A stretch of DNA of 36,458 bases, taken from Clostridium sp. CAG:964. Its GTDB lineage: Bacteria > Bacillota > Clostridia > Oscillospirales > Acutalibacteraceae. How positions within the stretch are numbered: the stretch's first letter is position 1; each line of letters begins with the position of its first letter. The notes under the pieces are model-generated. The model did not search any database. It saw nothing but the letters and a program-made list of their open reading frames with translations, and was not told the DNA's origin. This document shows positions 1 to 7,798 of this stretch, piece by piece. The stretch is taken from contig FR891317.1 in assembly GCA_000435335.1 (NCBI GenBank), positions 1 through 36,458 of the forward strand, written 5' to 3'. The translations under genes and the position numbers were made by a program.

Positions 1-41
1 AAAGGCAGAGCCTTTGCAGGTTTTAAGGACAGCGTCCTTAA
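1..41. repeat. Tandem short palindromes at left edge
   Basis: Two short hairpins with three-base loops lie side by side: AAAGGC/GCCTTT at 1-15 and TTAAGGAC/GTCCTTAA at 23-41. They sit just upstream of the copper operon promoter. They could be the end of a terminator of an upstream gene or part of a dispersed palindromic repeat cut by the window edge. No clean T-run follows on the plus strand, so a simple terminator is not the obvious reading. Confidence 0.5.
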
Positions 42-51
42 CAAAAAGCTG

Positions 52-79
52 TTGACTTTTTGTTGGCAGGGACTATAAT
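52..79 (+). promoter_or_regulatory. Sigma-A promoter of the copper operon
   Basis: A -35 TTGACT at 52-57 and a perfect -10 TATAAT at 74-79 are separated by 16 bases. It lies about 85 bases upstream of the copA start and is the only strong promoter in the leader. Confidence 0.85.
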
Positions 80-88
80 AGAATTAAG

Positions 89-110
89 CCACCCCCACGG
101 GGGAGGGGCG
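89..110. promoter_or_regulatory. Probable CsoR operator
   Basis: CCCCC-AC-GGGGG forms a perfect dyad at 92-103, flanked by further C and G bases, starting 13 bases after the -10. Known CsoR operators are G/C-tract dyads of this kind. A CsoR with an intact copper site is encoded in the same operon, so this is inferred to be the autoregulatory operator: apo-CsoR would block early transcription and Cu(I) would release it. Confidence 0.65.
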
Positions 111-162
111 GCTATAAGAGTAAGGAGAATAGGCAAAGCTATATACAGAAAGGAATGATAAT

Positions 163-2736
163 ATGGCTAAGGAGCTTTTTAATATAACCGGTATGACCTG
201 TGCCGGCTGCAGTGCCAGAGTGGAAAAAACCGTTGCAGGGCTGGAGGGCGTACAGCAGGCGGCAGTAAATTTGCTTACAAACAGTATGGAGGTTCGGTTT
301 GACGAGGGCGTGCTTACAGCACAGGACATTATAAAAGCAGTAGAAAAAACAGGCTATGGGGCTTCCGTAAAGGGCAAGGAGTCTGCCTCGCCAAAGGCAG
401 GGAAAACAGCTGCGGAGGCAGAGGTTAAAAATGCAAAAATAAGGCTTGTATGGTCGGTAATATTTTTGGCACCGCTGTTCTATATTTCGATGGGACATAT
501 GGCAGGCTTGCCTATACCGTCCTTTTTGCACGGAACAGAAAACGCTTTGAGTTTTGCGTTTACACAGTTTTTGCTTACTGTTCCTATTGTGTTTATTAAT
601 TTCCACTACTTTAAAAACGGATTTAAAAATTTATTCAGATTAAGCCCGAATATGGACTCACTTATTGCCATAGGTGCGTCAGCCGCCGTTGTGTATGGCA
701 TTGTGGCTATTTACAGAATATCCTGGGGTATGGGGCACGACGATATGCACCTTGTGCATCAGTATTCAATGGATTTATATTTTGAGTCGGCAGGTACAAT
801 ATTAACGCTGATTACACTGGGCAAGCTTTTGGAAAGCAAGGCTAAAAGAAAAACCACCGACGCTATTACAGGACTTATTAATCTCCGTCCTCAAACTGCC
901 GTGGTTATTCGTGACGGAAAGCAGACAGAGGTGCCTATTGACCAAGTGGCGGCAGGCGATATAGTGGCGGTAAAGCAGGGCGGCGCCGTGCCGGTAGACG
1001 GCATAATTGTAAGCGGCAGTTGTACTGTAGACGAGTCGATTATTACAGGCGAAAGTATGCCGGTGGAAAAGCAGACAGGCGACAGCGTTATTGGTGCCGC
1101 TATAAACCTAAGCGGCTATGCGGAGGTAAGGGCAACTAAGGTAGGACAGGACAGCACACTTAACCAAATAATTAAATTGGTTGAGGAGGCCTCGGCTACA
1201 AAAGCACCTGTTGCCAGGCTGGCAGATAAAATAAGCGGCGTGTTTGTGCCGGTGGTAATTACAATAGCGGTTGTGGCGGCTGTTGTGTGGCTGCTGTTGG
1301 GCTACGGCACAGAGTTTGCCTTGTCTACAGGCATTGCAGTGCTGGTAATTTCTTGCCCGTGTGCTTTAGGGCTGGCTACGCCTACCGCTATAATGACGGG
1401 TACAGGCAGAGGCGCACAAATGGGTATCCTTATAAAATCTGCCGAAGCATTGGAAACAGCAGGCCATATTGACACTGTAGTGCTTGATAAAACAGGCACA
1501 ATTACAGAGGGCAAGCCAAGGGTAACGGATATTATACCCTTGTCGGCAGATAAGCAGGAGTTACTATCGGCGGCATTGGCAGTGGAGAGCTTGTCTGAGC
1601 ACCCGCTGGCAAGGGCTGTAGTTGAGTATGCAAAGAAAACCGACTGCAAAGAACTAAAAGCAGAAGGCTTTGTAAGCTGCGGCGGTAAGGGAGTGTCGGC
1701 AGAGGTGCAGGGCAAGACTGTATATGCCGGCAATATAAGGCTGATGCAGGAAAAGGGCATAGATGTGTTTGAGCAAAGGCAGACAATAGACGCACTGGCA
1801 CAGCAGGGAAAAACACCGTTGTTTTTTGCAAAAAATAAAAGTATAATGGGCATAATAGCTGTAGCTGATGTTGTTAAAGAAACAAGTGCGGCGGCAGTGA
1901 AAGAGCTTAAAAATATGAATATAGATGTTGTAATGCTTACAGGCGACAACAAAGCCACAGCCAAGGCTATAGGCGACAGCTGTGGTATAGACAATGTAGT
2001 TGCCGAGGTTCTGCCGCAGGACAAGGAACAGCAGGTAAGACAGCTTCAGCAAAGCGGTTACAGGGTTGCAATGGTAGGCGACGGAATAAACGACGCTCCG
2101 GCTCTTGCCAAGGCAGATGTTGGCGTTGCAATTGGTGCGGGTACAGATATAGCCATTGATTCAGCCGATGTTGTCCTTGTAAAAAGCAGCTTGCTTGACA
2201 TTGTAAAGCTTATTCAGCTAAGCAGGGCTACAATGCGCAACATAAAAGAAAATCTTTTCTGGGCATTAATTTACAATACCATTGGTATTCCGCTGGCGGC
2301 AGGTGTGTTTTTCAGCCTCTTAGGCTGGAGGCTGAACCCTATGTATGGTGCGGCGGCAATGTGCTTTAGCTCTGTTTGCGTTGTGCTTAACGCTCTGCGA
2401 CTGCGTACCTTTAAGCCAAGACTGAAATATTCCGCCGAAAAAGCTGCAAACAACAGGTCGGTTGACGGTAATCCCAAATGTGGTTTAGGCGGTACAGAGG
2501 AAAATTTAACACATAACAATACGGAGGATACAGCTATGACAAAAACAGTAATTATAGACGGTATGAGATGTTCGCATTGCTCCGGCAGAGTACAGCAGGT
2601 GCTTAACAGTCTGCCGGGTGTAAAAGCAGAGGTAAGCCTTGATAAAAAGTGCGCTGTTGTTACAGGCAGTGCAGACAATGAGGAAATTAAAAAGGCGGTG
2701 GAAAACGCCGGCTACAAGGTGGTGGAAATTAAATAA
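163..2736 (+). CDS. copA: Copper-exporting P1B-type ATPase with N- and C-terminal HMA domains
   Basis: This membrane ATPase pumps Cu(I) out of the cytoplasm. Visible in its 857 residues are an N-terminal heavy-metal-associated domain with GMTCAGC (C13, C16), the actuator TGES loop (T295-E297), the transmembrane CPC metal site (C398-P-C400), the phosphorylation motif DKTGT (D442), the P1B histidine in SEHPLA (H480) and the hinge GDGINDAP (639-646). A second HMA domain (C803, C806) ends the protein, joined by a polar linker at about 755-790. The linker contains GGAGG (2523-2527) eight bases before an in-frame ATG at 2536, which could start a free 66-residue CopZ-like chaperone. The start follows AAAGGA. 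The stop overlaps the csoR start by one base. Specificity for copper rather than silver alone is family knowledge. Confidence 0.95.
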   Translation: MAKELFNITGMTCAGCSARVEKTVAGLEGVQQAAVNLLTNSMEVRFDEGVLTAQDIIKAVEKTGYGASVKGKESASPKAGKTAAEAEVKNAKIRLVWSVIFLAPLFYISMGHMAGLPIPSFLHGTENALSFAFTQFLLTVPIVFINFHYFKNGFKNLFRLSPNMDSLIAIGASAAVVYGIVAIYRISWGMGHDDMHLVHQYSMDLYFESAGTILTLITLGKLLESKAKRKTTDAITGLINLRPQTAVVIRDGKQTEVPIDQVAAGDIVAVKQGGAVPVDGIIVSGSCTVDESIITGESMPVEKQTGDSVIGAAINLSGYAEVRATKVGQDSTLNQIIKLVEEASATKAPVARLADKISGVFVPVVITIAVVAAVVWLLLGYGTEFALSTGIAVLVISCPCALGLATPTAIMTGTGRGAQMGILIKSAEALETAGHIDTVVLDKTGTITEGKPRVTDIIPLSADKQELLSAALAVESLSEHPLARAVVEYAKKTDCKELKAEGFVSCGGKGVSAEVQGKTVYAGNIRLMQEKGIDVFEQRQTIDALAQQGKTPLFFAKNKSIMGIIAVADVVKETSAAAVKELKNMNIDVVMLTGDNKATAKAIGDSCGIDNVVAEVLPQDKEQQVRQLQQSGYRVAMVGDGINDAPALAKADVGVAIGAGTDIAIDSADVVLVKSSLLDIVKLIQLSRATMRNIKENLFWALIYNTIGIPLAAGVFFSLLGWRLNPMYGAAAMCFSSVCVVLNALRLRTFKPRLKYSAEKAANNRSVDGNPKCGLGGTEENLTHNNTEDTAMTKTVIIDGMRCSHCSGRVQQVLNSLPGVKAEVSLDKKCAVVTGSADNEEIKKAVENAGYKVVEIK
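2523..2538 (+). promoter_or_regulatory. Internal ribosome binding site and ATG within copA (putative copZ start)
   Basis: GGAGG at 2523-2527 is followed after eight bases by ATG at 2536, in the copA frame. Translation from here would give a 66-residue protein that is exactly the C-terminal HMA domain, with GMRCSHC as metal site. That is close to the length of stand-alone CopZ chaperones (about 69 residues). Whether ribosomes initiate here cannot be seen from sequence alone. Confidence 0.55.
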
Positions 2737-3008
2737 TGAAGTGCGACTGCAACAATGTGTGCGGCCTGCTTAAAACAGCCCGTGGGCAGATAGACGGTAT
2801 TTTGAATATGATAGAAAACGACCGCTACTGTATTGATGTTATGACGCAGGTTATGTCAACACAGGCTATTTTAAAAAAGGTAAATTCCATTATACTAAAG
2901 GGCCATATGGAAAATTGCGTGAATGACGCCTTTGAGGGTGATAACCCACAGGAGAAAAAGGAAAAAATTGAGGAAATTGTAAAGCTTCTTGACAAGCTGA
3001 ACAGGTAA
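2736..3008 (+). CDS. csoR: CsoR-family copper-sensing repressor
   Basis: This 90-residue all-helical repressor of the DUF156/CsoR-RcnR-FrmR family is the likely Cu(I) sensor for the operon. The copper fingerprint is complete: C32, H57 and C61, with the same spacing as the C36/H61/C65 triad of Mycobacterium tuberculosis CsoR. Three extra cysteines (C3, C5, C9) sit at the N-terminus and are not part of the known site. The start codon overlaps the copA stop as TAATG, indicating translational coupling. The dyad at 92-103 is its likely target. A sulfur-sensing CstR is less likely because the histidine ligand is present. Confidence 0.9.
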   Translation: MKCDCNNVCGLLKTARGQIDGILNMIENDRYCIDVMTQVMSTQAILKKVNSIILKGHMENCVNDAFEGDNPQEKKEKIEEIVKLLDKLNR

Positions 3009-3076
3009 GGCTATAATCTACACTTAGGGCGTTCCGTCGGGAATTGTCCGCTGTTGATAAAAAATTAAAAAAGCTA

Positions 3077-3105
3077 TTGCATTTTGAATTAGTATGTGTT
3101 ACAAT
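3077..3105 (+). promoter_or_regulatory. Promoter of rpmE
   Basis: TTGCAT at 3077-3082 and TACAAT at 3100-3105 are separated by 17 bases, with a TG one base upstream of the -10 (extended -10). It is 42 bases upstream of the rpmE start. Confidence 0.6.
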
Positions 3106-3146
3106 TCTAATGTTATTATGGAAACAATAGAAAGAGGTGAAACGAA

Positions 3147-3353
3147 ATGAAAGAGGGTTTACATCCAAACTACAAGCAAACTACAATTACTTGTGCTTGC
3201 GGCAATGTAATTGAAACAGGCTCAACAAAAGAAAACATTCGTGTTGAAATTTGCTCAAAGTGTCATCCTTTCTTCACAGGAAAGCAGAAGCTTGTTGATA
3301 CAGGTGGTCGTGTTGACAGATTTAACAAGCGTTTCGGTATGGCTAACAAATAA
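3147..3353 (+). CDS. rpmE: 50S ribosomal protein L31
   Basis: A 68-residue large-subunit ribosomal protein beginning MKEGLHPNY, as usual for L31. It is the zinc-binding (C+) form, with CxC at C16/C18 and CxxC at C36/C39. AAAGAGGTGA precedes the ATG. It has its own promoter and a strong terminator and is therefore monocistronic. L31 of the C+ type can act as a zinc store in other bacteria, which is family knowledge; no zinc-regulated site was recognised here. Confidence 0.97.
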   Translation: MKEGLHPNYKQTTITCACGNVIETGSTKENIRVEICSKCHPFFTGKQKLVDTGGRVDRFNKRFGMANK

Positions 3354-3370
3354 TTATAATTCTTTGTTAA

Positions 3371-3405
3371 TTAAGCGACACAGCATTGCTAGTGTCGCTT
3401 AATTT
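3371..3405 (+). terminator. Terminator after rpmE
   Basis: An 11-bp perfect stem (3371-3381 with 3392-3402, core AAGCGACAC/GTGTCGCTT) is followed by a T-rich stretch, 18 bases after the rpmE stop. Confidence 0.85.
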
Positions 3406-3475
3406 GTTATAGAGGCGTTTATGCTGTACCCATATAAAGAAATATTTTGAATTACAAATAAAAGGAGGGCGTGCA

Positions 3476-4108
3476 ATGTCAGACACAAGCTACATAACGG
3501 TGGAAAAAGAGGCTGACGACAGCTTTGTTGAGAAGCGTTCTAAATTTATAGGCTACTGCAGGCCTGTAAGCACCCAGCAGGAGGCACTGGACTTTATTAA
3601 CCGAATAAAAGCAAAGCATTGGGACGCCCGCCACAATGTTTACGCCTACTGCCTGCGAGAGAATCAAGTAAAAAGATATTCCGACGACGGCGAGCCTCAG
3701 GGCACGGCAGGTATGCCTGTGCTGGAGGCTATGACAAAAAACAATGTTACCGACGCCGTAGTGGTAGTAACCAGATATTTTGGCGGAGTTTTGCTTGGTA
3801 CAGGTGGGCTTGTACGGGCATATTCCCACAGTGCCGTGCTTGCATTGCAGGCGGCGGGAATAGTGAAAATGGAGCAGTGCCTTGTGTGCAGTCTTAGCTG
3901 CGACTATAACCAATACGGCAAGGCTTCGGCACTTATTCCCCAGTGTGGCGGAGTAATAGACAACAGCGGCTTCGGCACAGATGTAAGCATAGATTTTCAC
4001 ATTAACAGTGACGGCTTTAACACCCTTTCAAAGCAGCTTGCAGAGGCTACCTGCGGACAGGCAGAGCCTAAGGAAAACGGCAGAGAATTTTTTGCTGTAA
4101 AGGAATAA
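3476..4108 (+). CDS. yigZ: YigZ/IMPACT family protein
   Basis: A 210-residue cytoplasmic protein with the UPF0029/IMPACT N-terminal fold. Family signatures are KFIGYC near residue 24, the ARHNVYAY stretch, DDGEPQGTAG near 70-79 and VTRYFGGVLLGTGGL near 98-112. A second small domain follows, as in YigZ of E. coli and YvyE of Bacillus. The molecular role is not settled in bacteria; the eukaryotic relative binds GCN1. The ATG follows AGGAGGG. It stands between the rpmE terminator and elaA with no obvious functional partner. Confidence 0.9.
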   Translation: MSDTSYITVEKEADDSFVEKRSKFIGYCRPVSTQQEALDFINRIKAKHWDARHNVYAYCLRENQVKRYSDDGEPQGTAGMPVLEAMTKNNVTDAVVVVTRYFGGVLLGTGGLVRAYSHSAVLALQAAGIVKMEQCLVCSLSCDYNQYGKASALIPQCGGVIDNSGFGTDVSIDFHINSDGFNTLSKQLAEATCGQAEPKENGREFFAVKE

Positions 4109-4109
4109 T

Positions 4110-4158
4110 TTTTGCAGTGAATTTTGGGTGCTGTTATCCTTAATACTGCAAAACTTTT
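4110..4158 (+). terminator. Possible weak terminator after yigZ
   Basis: TTTTGCAGT at 4110-4118 can pair with ACTGCAAAA at 4145-4153, followed by CTTTT. The loop is long (26 bases), so this is a weak candidate. Confidence 0.35.
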
Positions 4159-4181
4159 AAAAACAGGTGCGGAGGAGAATT

Positions 4182-4619
4182 GTGGAGTTAGTTATAAAGC
4201 ATTTTTCACAGCTTACGCCTGACGAGCTGTTGAATATTTTTAAGCTGAGGGTGTCTGTTTTTGTTGTAGAGCAAAATTGCCCATATCAGGAAATTGACGA
4301 GGCAGACCGACAGGCTTACCATATCTACCTAAAGGAAGATAATAAAATTCAGGCGTATGTCAGGCTTCTGCCGCCTAATGTTACCTTTGATACGGTGGCT
4401 ATAGGCAGGGTTATTTCAGCTAGGAGAGGCTGTGGGCTTGGCTATAAGATTTTTAAAAGCGGTATACAGGCGGCGCAGGATATATTTGACGCCAAAACAA
4501 TTAAAATAGAGGCGCAAACCTATGCAAAGGGCTTTTATGAAAAGTTTGGCTTTAAGCAGTCTTCAGAGGAATTTTTAGAGGACGGTATTGAGCATATTGA
4601 AATGACCTTGAATTTGTAG
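4182..4619 (+). CDS. elaA: ElaA-like GNAT N-acetyltransferase
   Basis: A 145-residue GNAT-fold acetyltransferase closely resembling ElaA. Recognisable stretches are LRVSVFVVEQNCPYQEID near residues 22-39, AIGRVI in the acetyl-CoA-binding strand, and FYEKFGF followed by EEFLEDGIEHIEM at the C-terminus. The glycine loop RRGCGLGYKI is the expected pyrophosphate-binding loop. GTG at 4182 is taken as the start because GGAGGA lies at 4171-4176. An in-frame GTG at 4167 lies upstream of that site and would give five extra residues. The substrate is unknown. Confidence 0.85.
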   Translation: MELVIKHFSQLTPDELLNIFKLRVSVFVVEQNCPYQEIDEADRQAYHIYLKEDNKIQAYVRLLPPNVTFDTVAIGRVISARRGCGLGYKIFKSGIQAAQDIFDAKTIKIEAQTYAKGFYEKFGFKQSSEEFLEDGIEHIEMTLNL

Positions 4620-4763
4620 GCTGTGCTTTTGCTCGGTGTACCAAACACGGGAGAATACGCAAAAAAAGTAAAAAAAATAAAGGGTTTTTAAGGATTTTTT
4701 CGTATATATACTGTAGATGGGCAGTAGGTTTTTTATAGTCGGATATATACGGAGGTGTTTATT

Positions 4764-5762
4764 GTGGAAATTCGTCAGAGAACAGAGCAATGGGAAAAGG
4801 AAAAGCTGTCAGACTATGCAACACTTGCTGCCGACAGCAAGGGCAGAAAACGCAGTGAGGAGCTTTGCCCGATAAGAACCTGCTTTCAGCGTGACCGTGA
4901 CAGAATAATCCACTGCAAGGCCTTTAGAAGACTAAAGCATAAAACGCAGGTGTTTTTGTCGCCGGAGGGCGACCATTACCGCACCAGACTGACGCACACT
5001 CTGGAGGTTTCTCAAATAGCCCGTACAATTTCGAGGGCACTTATGCTTAATGAGGATTTAACCGAGGCTATTTCATTGGGGCACGACCTGGGGCATACAC
5101 CCTTTGGACACGCCGGAGAGAGAGCCTTGGACGAAATTTCAGAATGTGGCTTTCAGCACTATAACCAAAGTGTAAGAGTGGTGGAAAGGCTCGAAAAAGA
5201 GGGCAGGGGGCTTAACCTGACAGCAGAGGTGCTAAACGGAATAGAACGCCATACAAAGGGCGAATGGGCGTATACCTTAGAGGGAAGGGCAGTACGCTAT
5301 GCCGACAGAATAGCCTACATAAACCACGACATTGACGACGCTATTCGTGCCGGAATTATAACCGAAAGGGACATACCAAGCAGGCTTACGCAGGTTTTAG
5401 GCAATTCTACAAGCAAGCGTATTAATACCTTGGTGGTTTCTCTTATTAAAAACAGCTCAAACGGAGAGCTTAAAATGGACGATGAGGTGTATGATGCCTA
5501 CACAAGCATACATAATTATATGTTTGAGCATGTATACACAAGCCCGCAGGCAAAGTCGGAGGAGAAGAAAATTCCCGATTTGGTGGCAAAGCTGTTTGAG
5601 CATTACAAAAAGCACACCGAGCTTTTGCACCCTGTAATGCAGGATATAGCCGAAAAAGAGGGCATAGACAGAGCAGTGTGCGACTATATAGCCGGTATGA
5701 CAGACCAGTATGCCATACAAATGTACAGCGAGTTTTTCGTGCCGAAAAGGTGGCAGTTTTAG
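4764..5762 (+). CDS. dgt: Deoxyguanosinetriphosphate triphosphohydrolase-like protein
   Basis: A 332-residue HD-domain phosphohydrolase predicted to split dGTP, or dNTPs in general, into deoxynucleoside and triphosphate. The metal-binding residues are visible: RLTHTLEVSQIAR, then GHDLGHTPFGHAGE with the HD pair, then the later YADRIAYINHDIDDA segment with a conserved aspartate. FRRLKHKTQVF is the typical upstream signature. GTG at 4764 is preferred because GGAGGTG at 4751-4757 is the ribosome binding site; a GTG at 4755 lies within it. It precedes dnaG and rpoD, an arrangement common in Clostridia, linking nucleotide pool control with replication. Confidence 0.92.
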   Translation: MEIRQRTEQWEKEKLSDYATLAADSKGRKRSEELCPIRTCFQRDRDRIIHCKAFRRLKHKTQVFLSPEGDHYRTRLTHTLEVSQIARTISRALMLNEDLTEAISLGHDLGHTPFGHAGERALDEISECGFQHYNQSVRVVERLEKEGRGLNLTAEVLNGIERHTKGEWAYTLEGRAVRYADRIAYINHDIDDAIRAGIITERDIPSRLTQVLGNSTSKRINTLVVSLIKNSSNGELKMDDEVYDAYTSIHNYMFEHVYTSPQAKSEEKKIPDLVAKLFEHYKKHTELLHPVMQDIAEKEGIDRAVCDYIAGMTDQYAIQMYSEFFVPKRWQF

Positions 5763-5925
5763 CTTATATATTTGCAGGAACAGTACACGTCGTATTTTTA
5801 TACGGTGTTAGGTTAATTTTACACTTGCCGCTGCTGTGTGCGATTACCGTAAAAACAAAATTGATATATAAAACGAAAGCTATTAAACAGAATTGATATA
5901 AAAAAAGAAAGGAGGGTGATAGGCT

Positions 5926-7695
5926 GTGGCGTTACCGGAGGAATTTTTACAGGAATTAAGAGATAAAAACGATATAACCGATGTTGTTTCGTCCTATGTC
6001 AATCTAAAAAGGGCAGGCAGGCTGTATTCGGGCAGGTGTCCTTTCCACAGCGAAAAAACCCCCTCTTTTTATGTGTACCCCGATACCCAGTCGTTTTACT
6101 GCTTTGGCTGTGGAACAGGCGGCGAGGTTATAACCTTTATAAGAAAAATAGAAAATTTAGACTACATAGAGGCCGTAAAGCTGCTGGCTCAGCGTTGTGG
6201 TATGGATATGCCGCAGAATTCCTATGACGACAGTATGGCCAAGCTAAAAAGAAGCATTTACGAAATAAACAGAGAAACCGCAAGGTTTTTCCACAAATGC
6301 CTAATTTCGCCGGAGGGTAAGGCGGGGCTTGACTATTTGCGAAGAAGAGGCCTAACGGACAAAACAATTAAACGCTTTGGCTTAGGCTTTGCTCCGGACA
6401 AGCCCTTTGAGCTTATTAATCATCTGCACAGCAAGGGCTACAGCGACAGCACGCTTATACAGGCAAATGTTGCCACAAGGTCAAGAAACGGCCACACAAT
6501 GTCAAGGTTTTACAACAGGGTAATGTTCCCTATTATTGACCTTAGGGGCAATGTTGTGGCGTTTGGCGGCAGAATTATGAGCGACCAAAAGCCAAAGTAT
6601 CTAAACACAGCCGACACGCCCGTTTTTTCAAAAAGTCACCAGCTGTTTGCACTGAATATGGCTAAAAATGTAAACACCAGACAGCTTATTTTGGCAGAGG
6701 GCTATATGGATGTAATAGCCCTGCATCAGGCAGGCTTTGAAAACGCAGTGGCAACTCTGGGTACGGCCCTTACACCGTCGCAGGCAGAAATTATGCACAG
6801 GTATGCCGACGAGGTTATTATTTGCTACGACTCTGACGAGGCAGGCACAAAGGCCTCCGACCGTGCCATACCAATGCTTAGAAAAGCCGGACTGAAGGTA
6901 AGGGTGGTAACGGTGCCGGGCGCAAAGGACCCTGACGAATTTATGAAGTCCCACGGTGACAAGGGGCCGGCGATATTCAGAGTATTGCTCGAAAAAAGTG
7001 CAGGCGATATTGACTACAAGCTTGAAAAGCTGCTTGACAAATACAACATAAACCAAACCCAGGGCAAGGTGGATTACCTTACGGAGGCGGCCGCTGTTAT
7101 TGCAGATTCTGCCAACTCTATAGAGCGTGACATTTACATATCGTCCCTAAGCGAAAGGCTGGGAGTAAAAAAGGACGCTATAGAGCAACAGGTGCAAAAA
7201 AGGCTGAAATATTCCGCAAGACAACAGCGGCGAAAGGATTTTCGCAATATCAGCGACGATTTATCCGCAAGGCATGACAAAATTAACCCCGAAAAGGCTA
7301 AAAACCGCCGTGCCGCCACCGCCGAGGAATATTTAATTGCCTTTTTACTGGAAAACCCACATATGAGCCAGTATATAACAAGCAAAGTTCCCCCAAGCAA
7401 ATTTGCTACGGAGTTTAACAAAAAGGTTTACAGTGTGGCTTTAAACAAAATTGAAAGCAGCGGCAGTACTACGCTTACAGCTCTTTCGCAGGAGTTTACA
7501 CAAGAGGAGCTTAGCTATATAGCCGCCTTTGTGGCTACTATTCTGCCGGAAAGCCTCAATAAGGAAAGCCTTGACAAATGCATAACTGTGCTTTTGCAGG
7601 AGTATGAAAAGAATTTGACGGAAAGCCCAAAGGATATGTCAGACGACGATATGCTGGAATATTTTAACAAGCTGGGCAAAATTAAGGGCGGTTAA
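5926..7695 (+). CDS. dnaG: DNA primase
   Basis: DnaG makes the RNA primers for lagging-strand synthesis. The 589 residues show the N-terminal CHC2 zinc finger (C38, H41, C59, C62), the RNA polymerase core with the TOPRIM motifs EGYMDV (E258) and DSDEAG (D302, D304), and a variable C-terminal helicase-interaction region. The length is usual. The GTG start follows GGAGGG at 5911-5916. The C-terminal half is rich in lysine and charged residues, as expected for a DnaB-binding region. It lies between dgt and rpoD, the classic macromolecular synthesis grouping. Confidence 0.97.
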   Translation: MALPEEFLQELRDKNDITDVVSSYVNLKRAGRLYSGRCPFHSEKTPSFYVYPDTQSFYCFGCGTGGEVITFIRKIENLDYIEAVKLLAQRCGMDMPQNSYDDSMAKLKRSIYEINRETARFFHKCLISPEGKAGLDYLRRRGLTDKTIKRFGLGFAPDKPFELINHLHSKGYSDSTLIQANVATRSRNGHTMSRFYNRVMFPIIDLRGNVVAFGGRIMSDQKPKYLNTADTPVFSKSHQLFALNMAKNVNTRQLILAEGYMDVIALHQAGFENAVATLGTALTPSQAEIMHRYADEVIICYDSDEAGTKASDRAIPMLRKAGLKVRVVTVPGAKDPDEFMKSHGDKGPAIFRVLLEKSAGDIDYKLEKLLDKYNINQTQGKVDYLTEAAAVIADSANSIERDIYISSLSERLGVKKDAIEQQVQKRLKYSARQQRRKDFRNISDDLSARHDKINPEKAKNRRAATAEEYLIAFLLENPHMSQYITSKVPPSKFATEFNKKVYSVALNKIESSGSTTLTALSQEFTQEELSYIAAFVATILPESLNKESLDKCITVLLQEYEKNLTESPKDMSDDDMLEYFNKLGKIKGG

Positions 7696-7711
7696 GCAGA
7701 CAGCCTGTTTG

Positions 7712-7760
7712 TACTAATAACTGTTAATAAATTGGAAAATATACATTACAGCTGTTAGTA
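7712..7760. repeat. Imperfect inverted repeat upstream of rpoD
   Basis: TACTAATAACTGT at 7712-7724 and ACAGCTGTTAGTA at 7748-7760 match as inverted arms at 11 of 13 positions. They lie in the 100-base gap between dnaG and rpoD. It may be an RNA hairpin or a protein site. No T-run follows, so it is not a standard terminator. Confidence 0.5.
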
Positions 7761-7798
7761 TTTAATATACAGATAAGGAATGGAAAGGATTGAAAAAA

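Noticed and set aside
1302..2052. Long minus-strand frames inside copA
   Set aside because: They lie opposite the well-conserved ATPase core, have no ribosome binding sites and show shadow-like composition.
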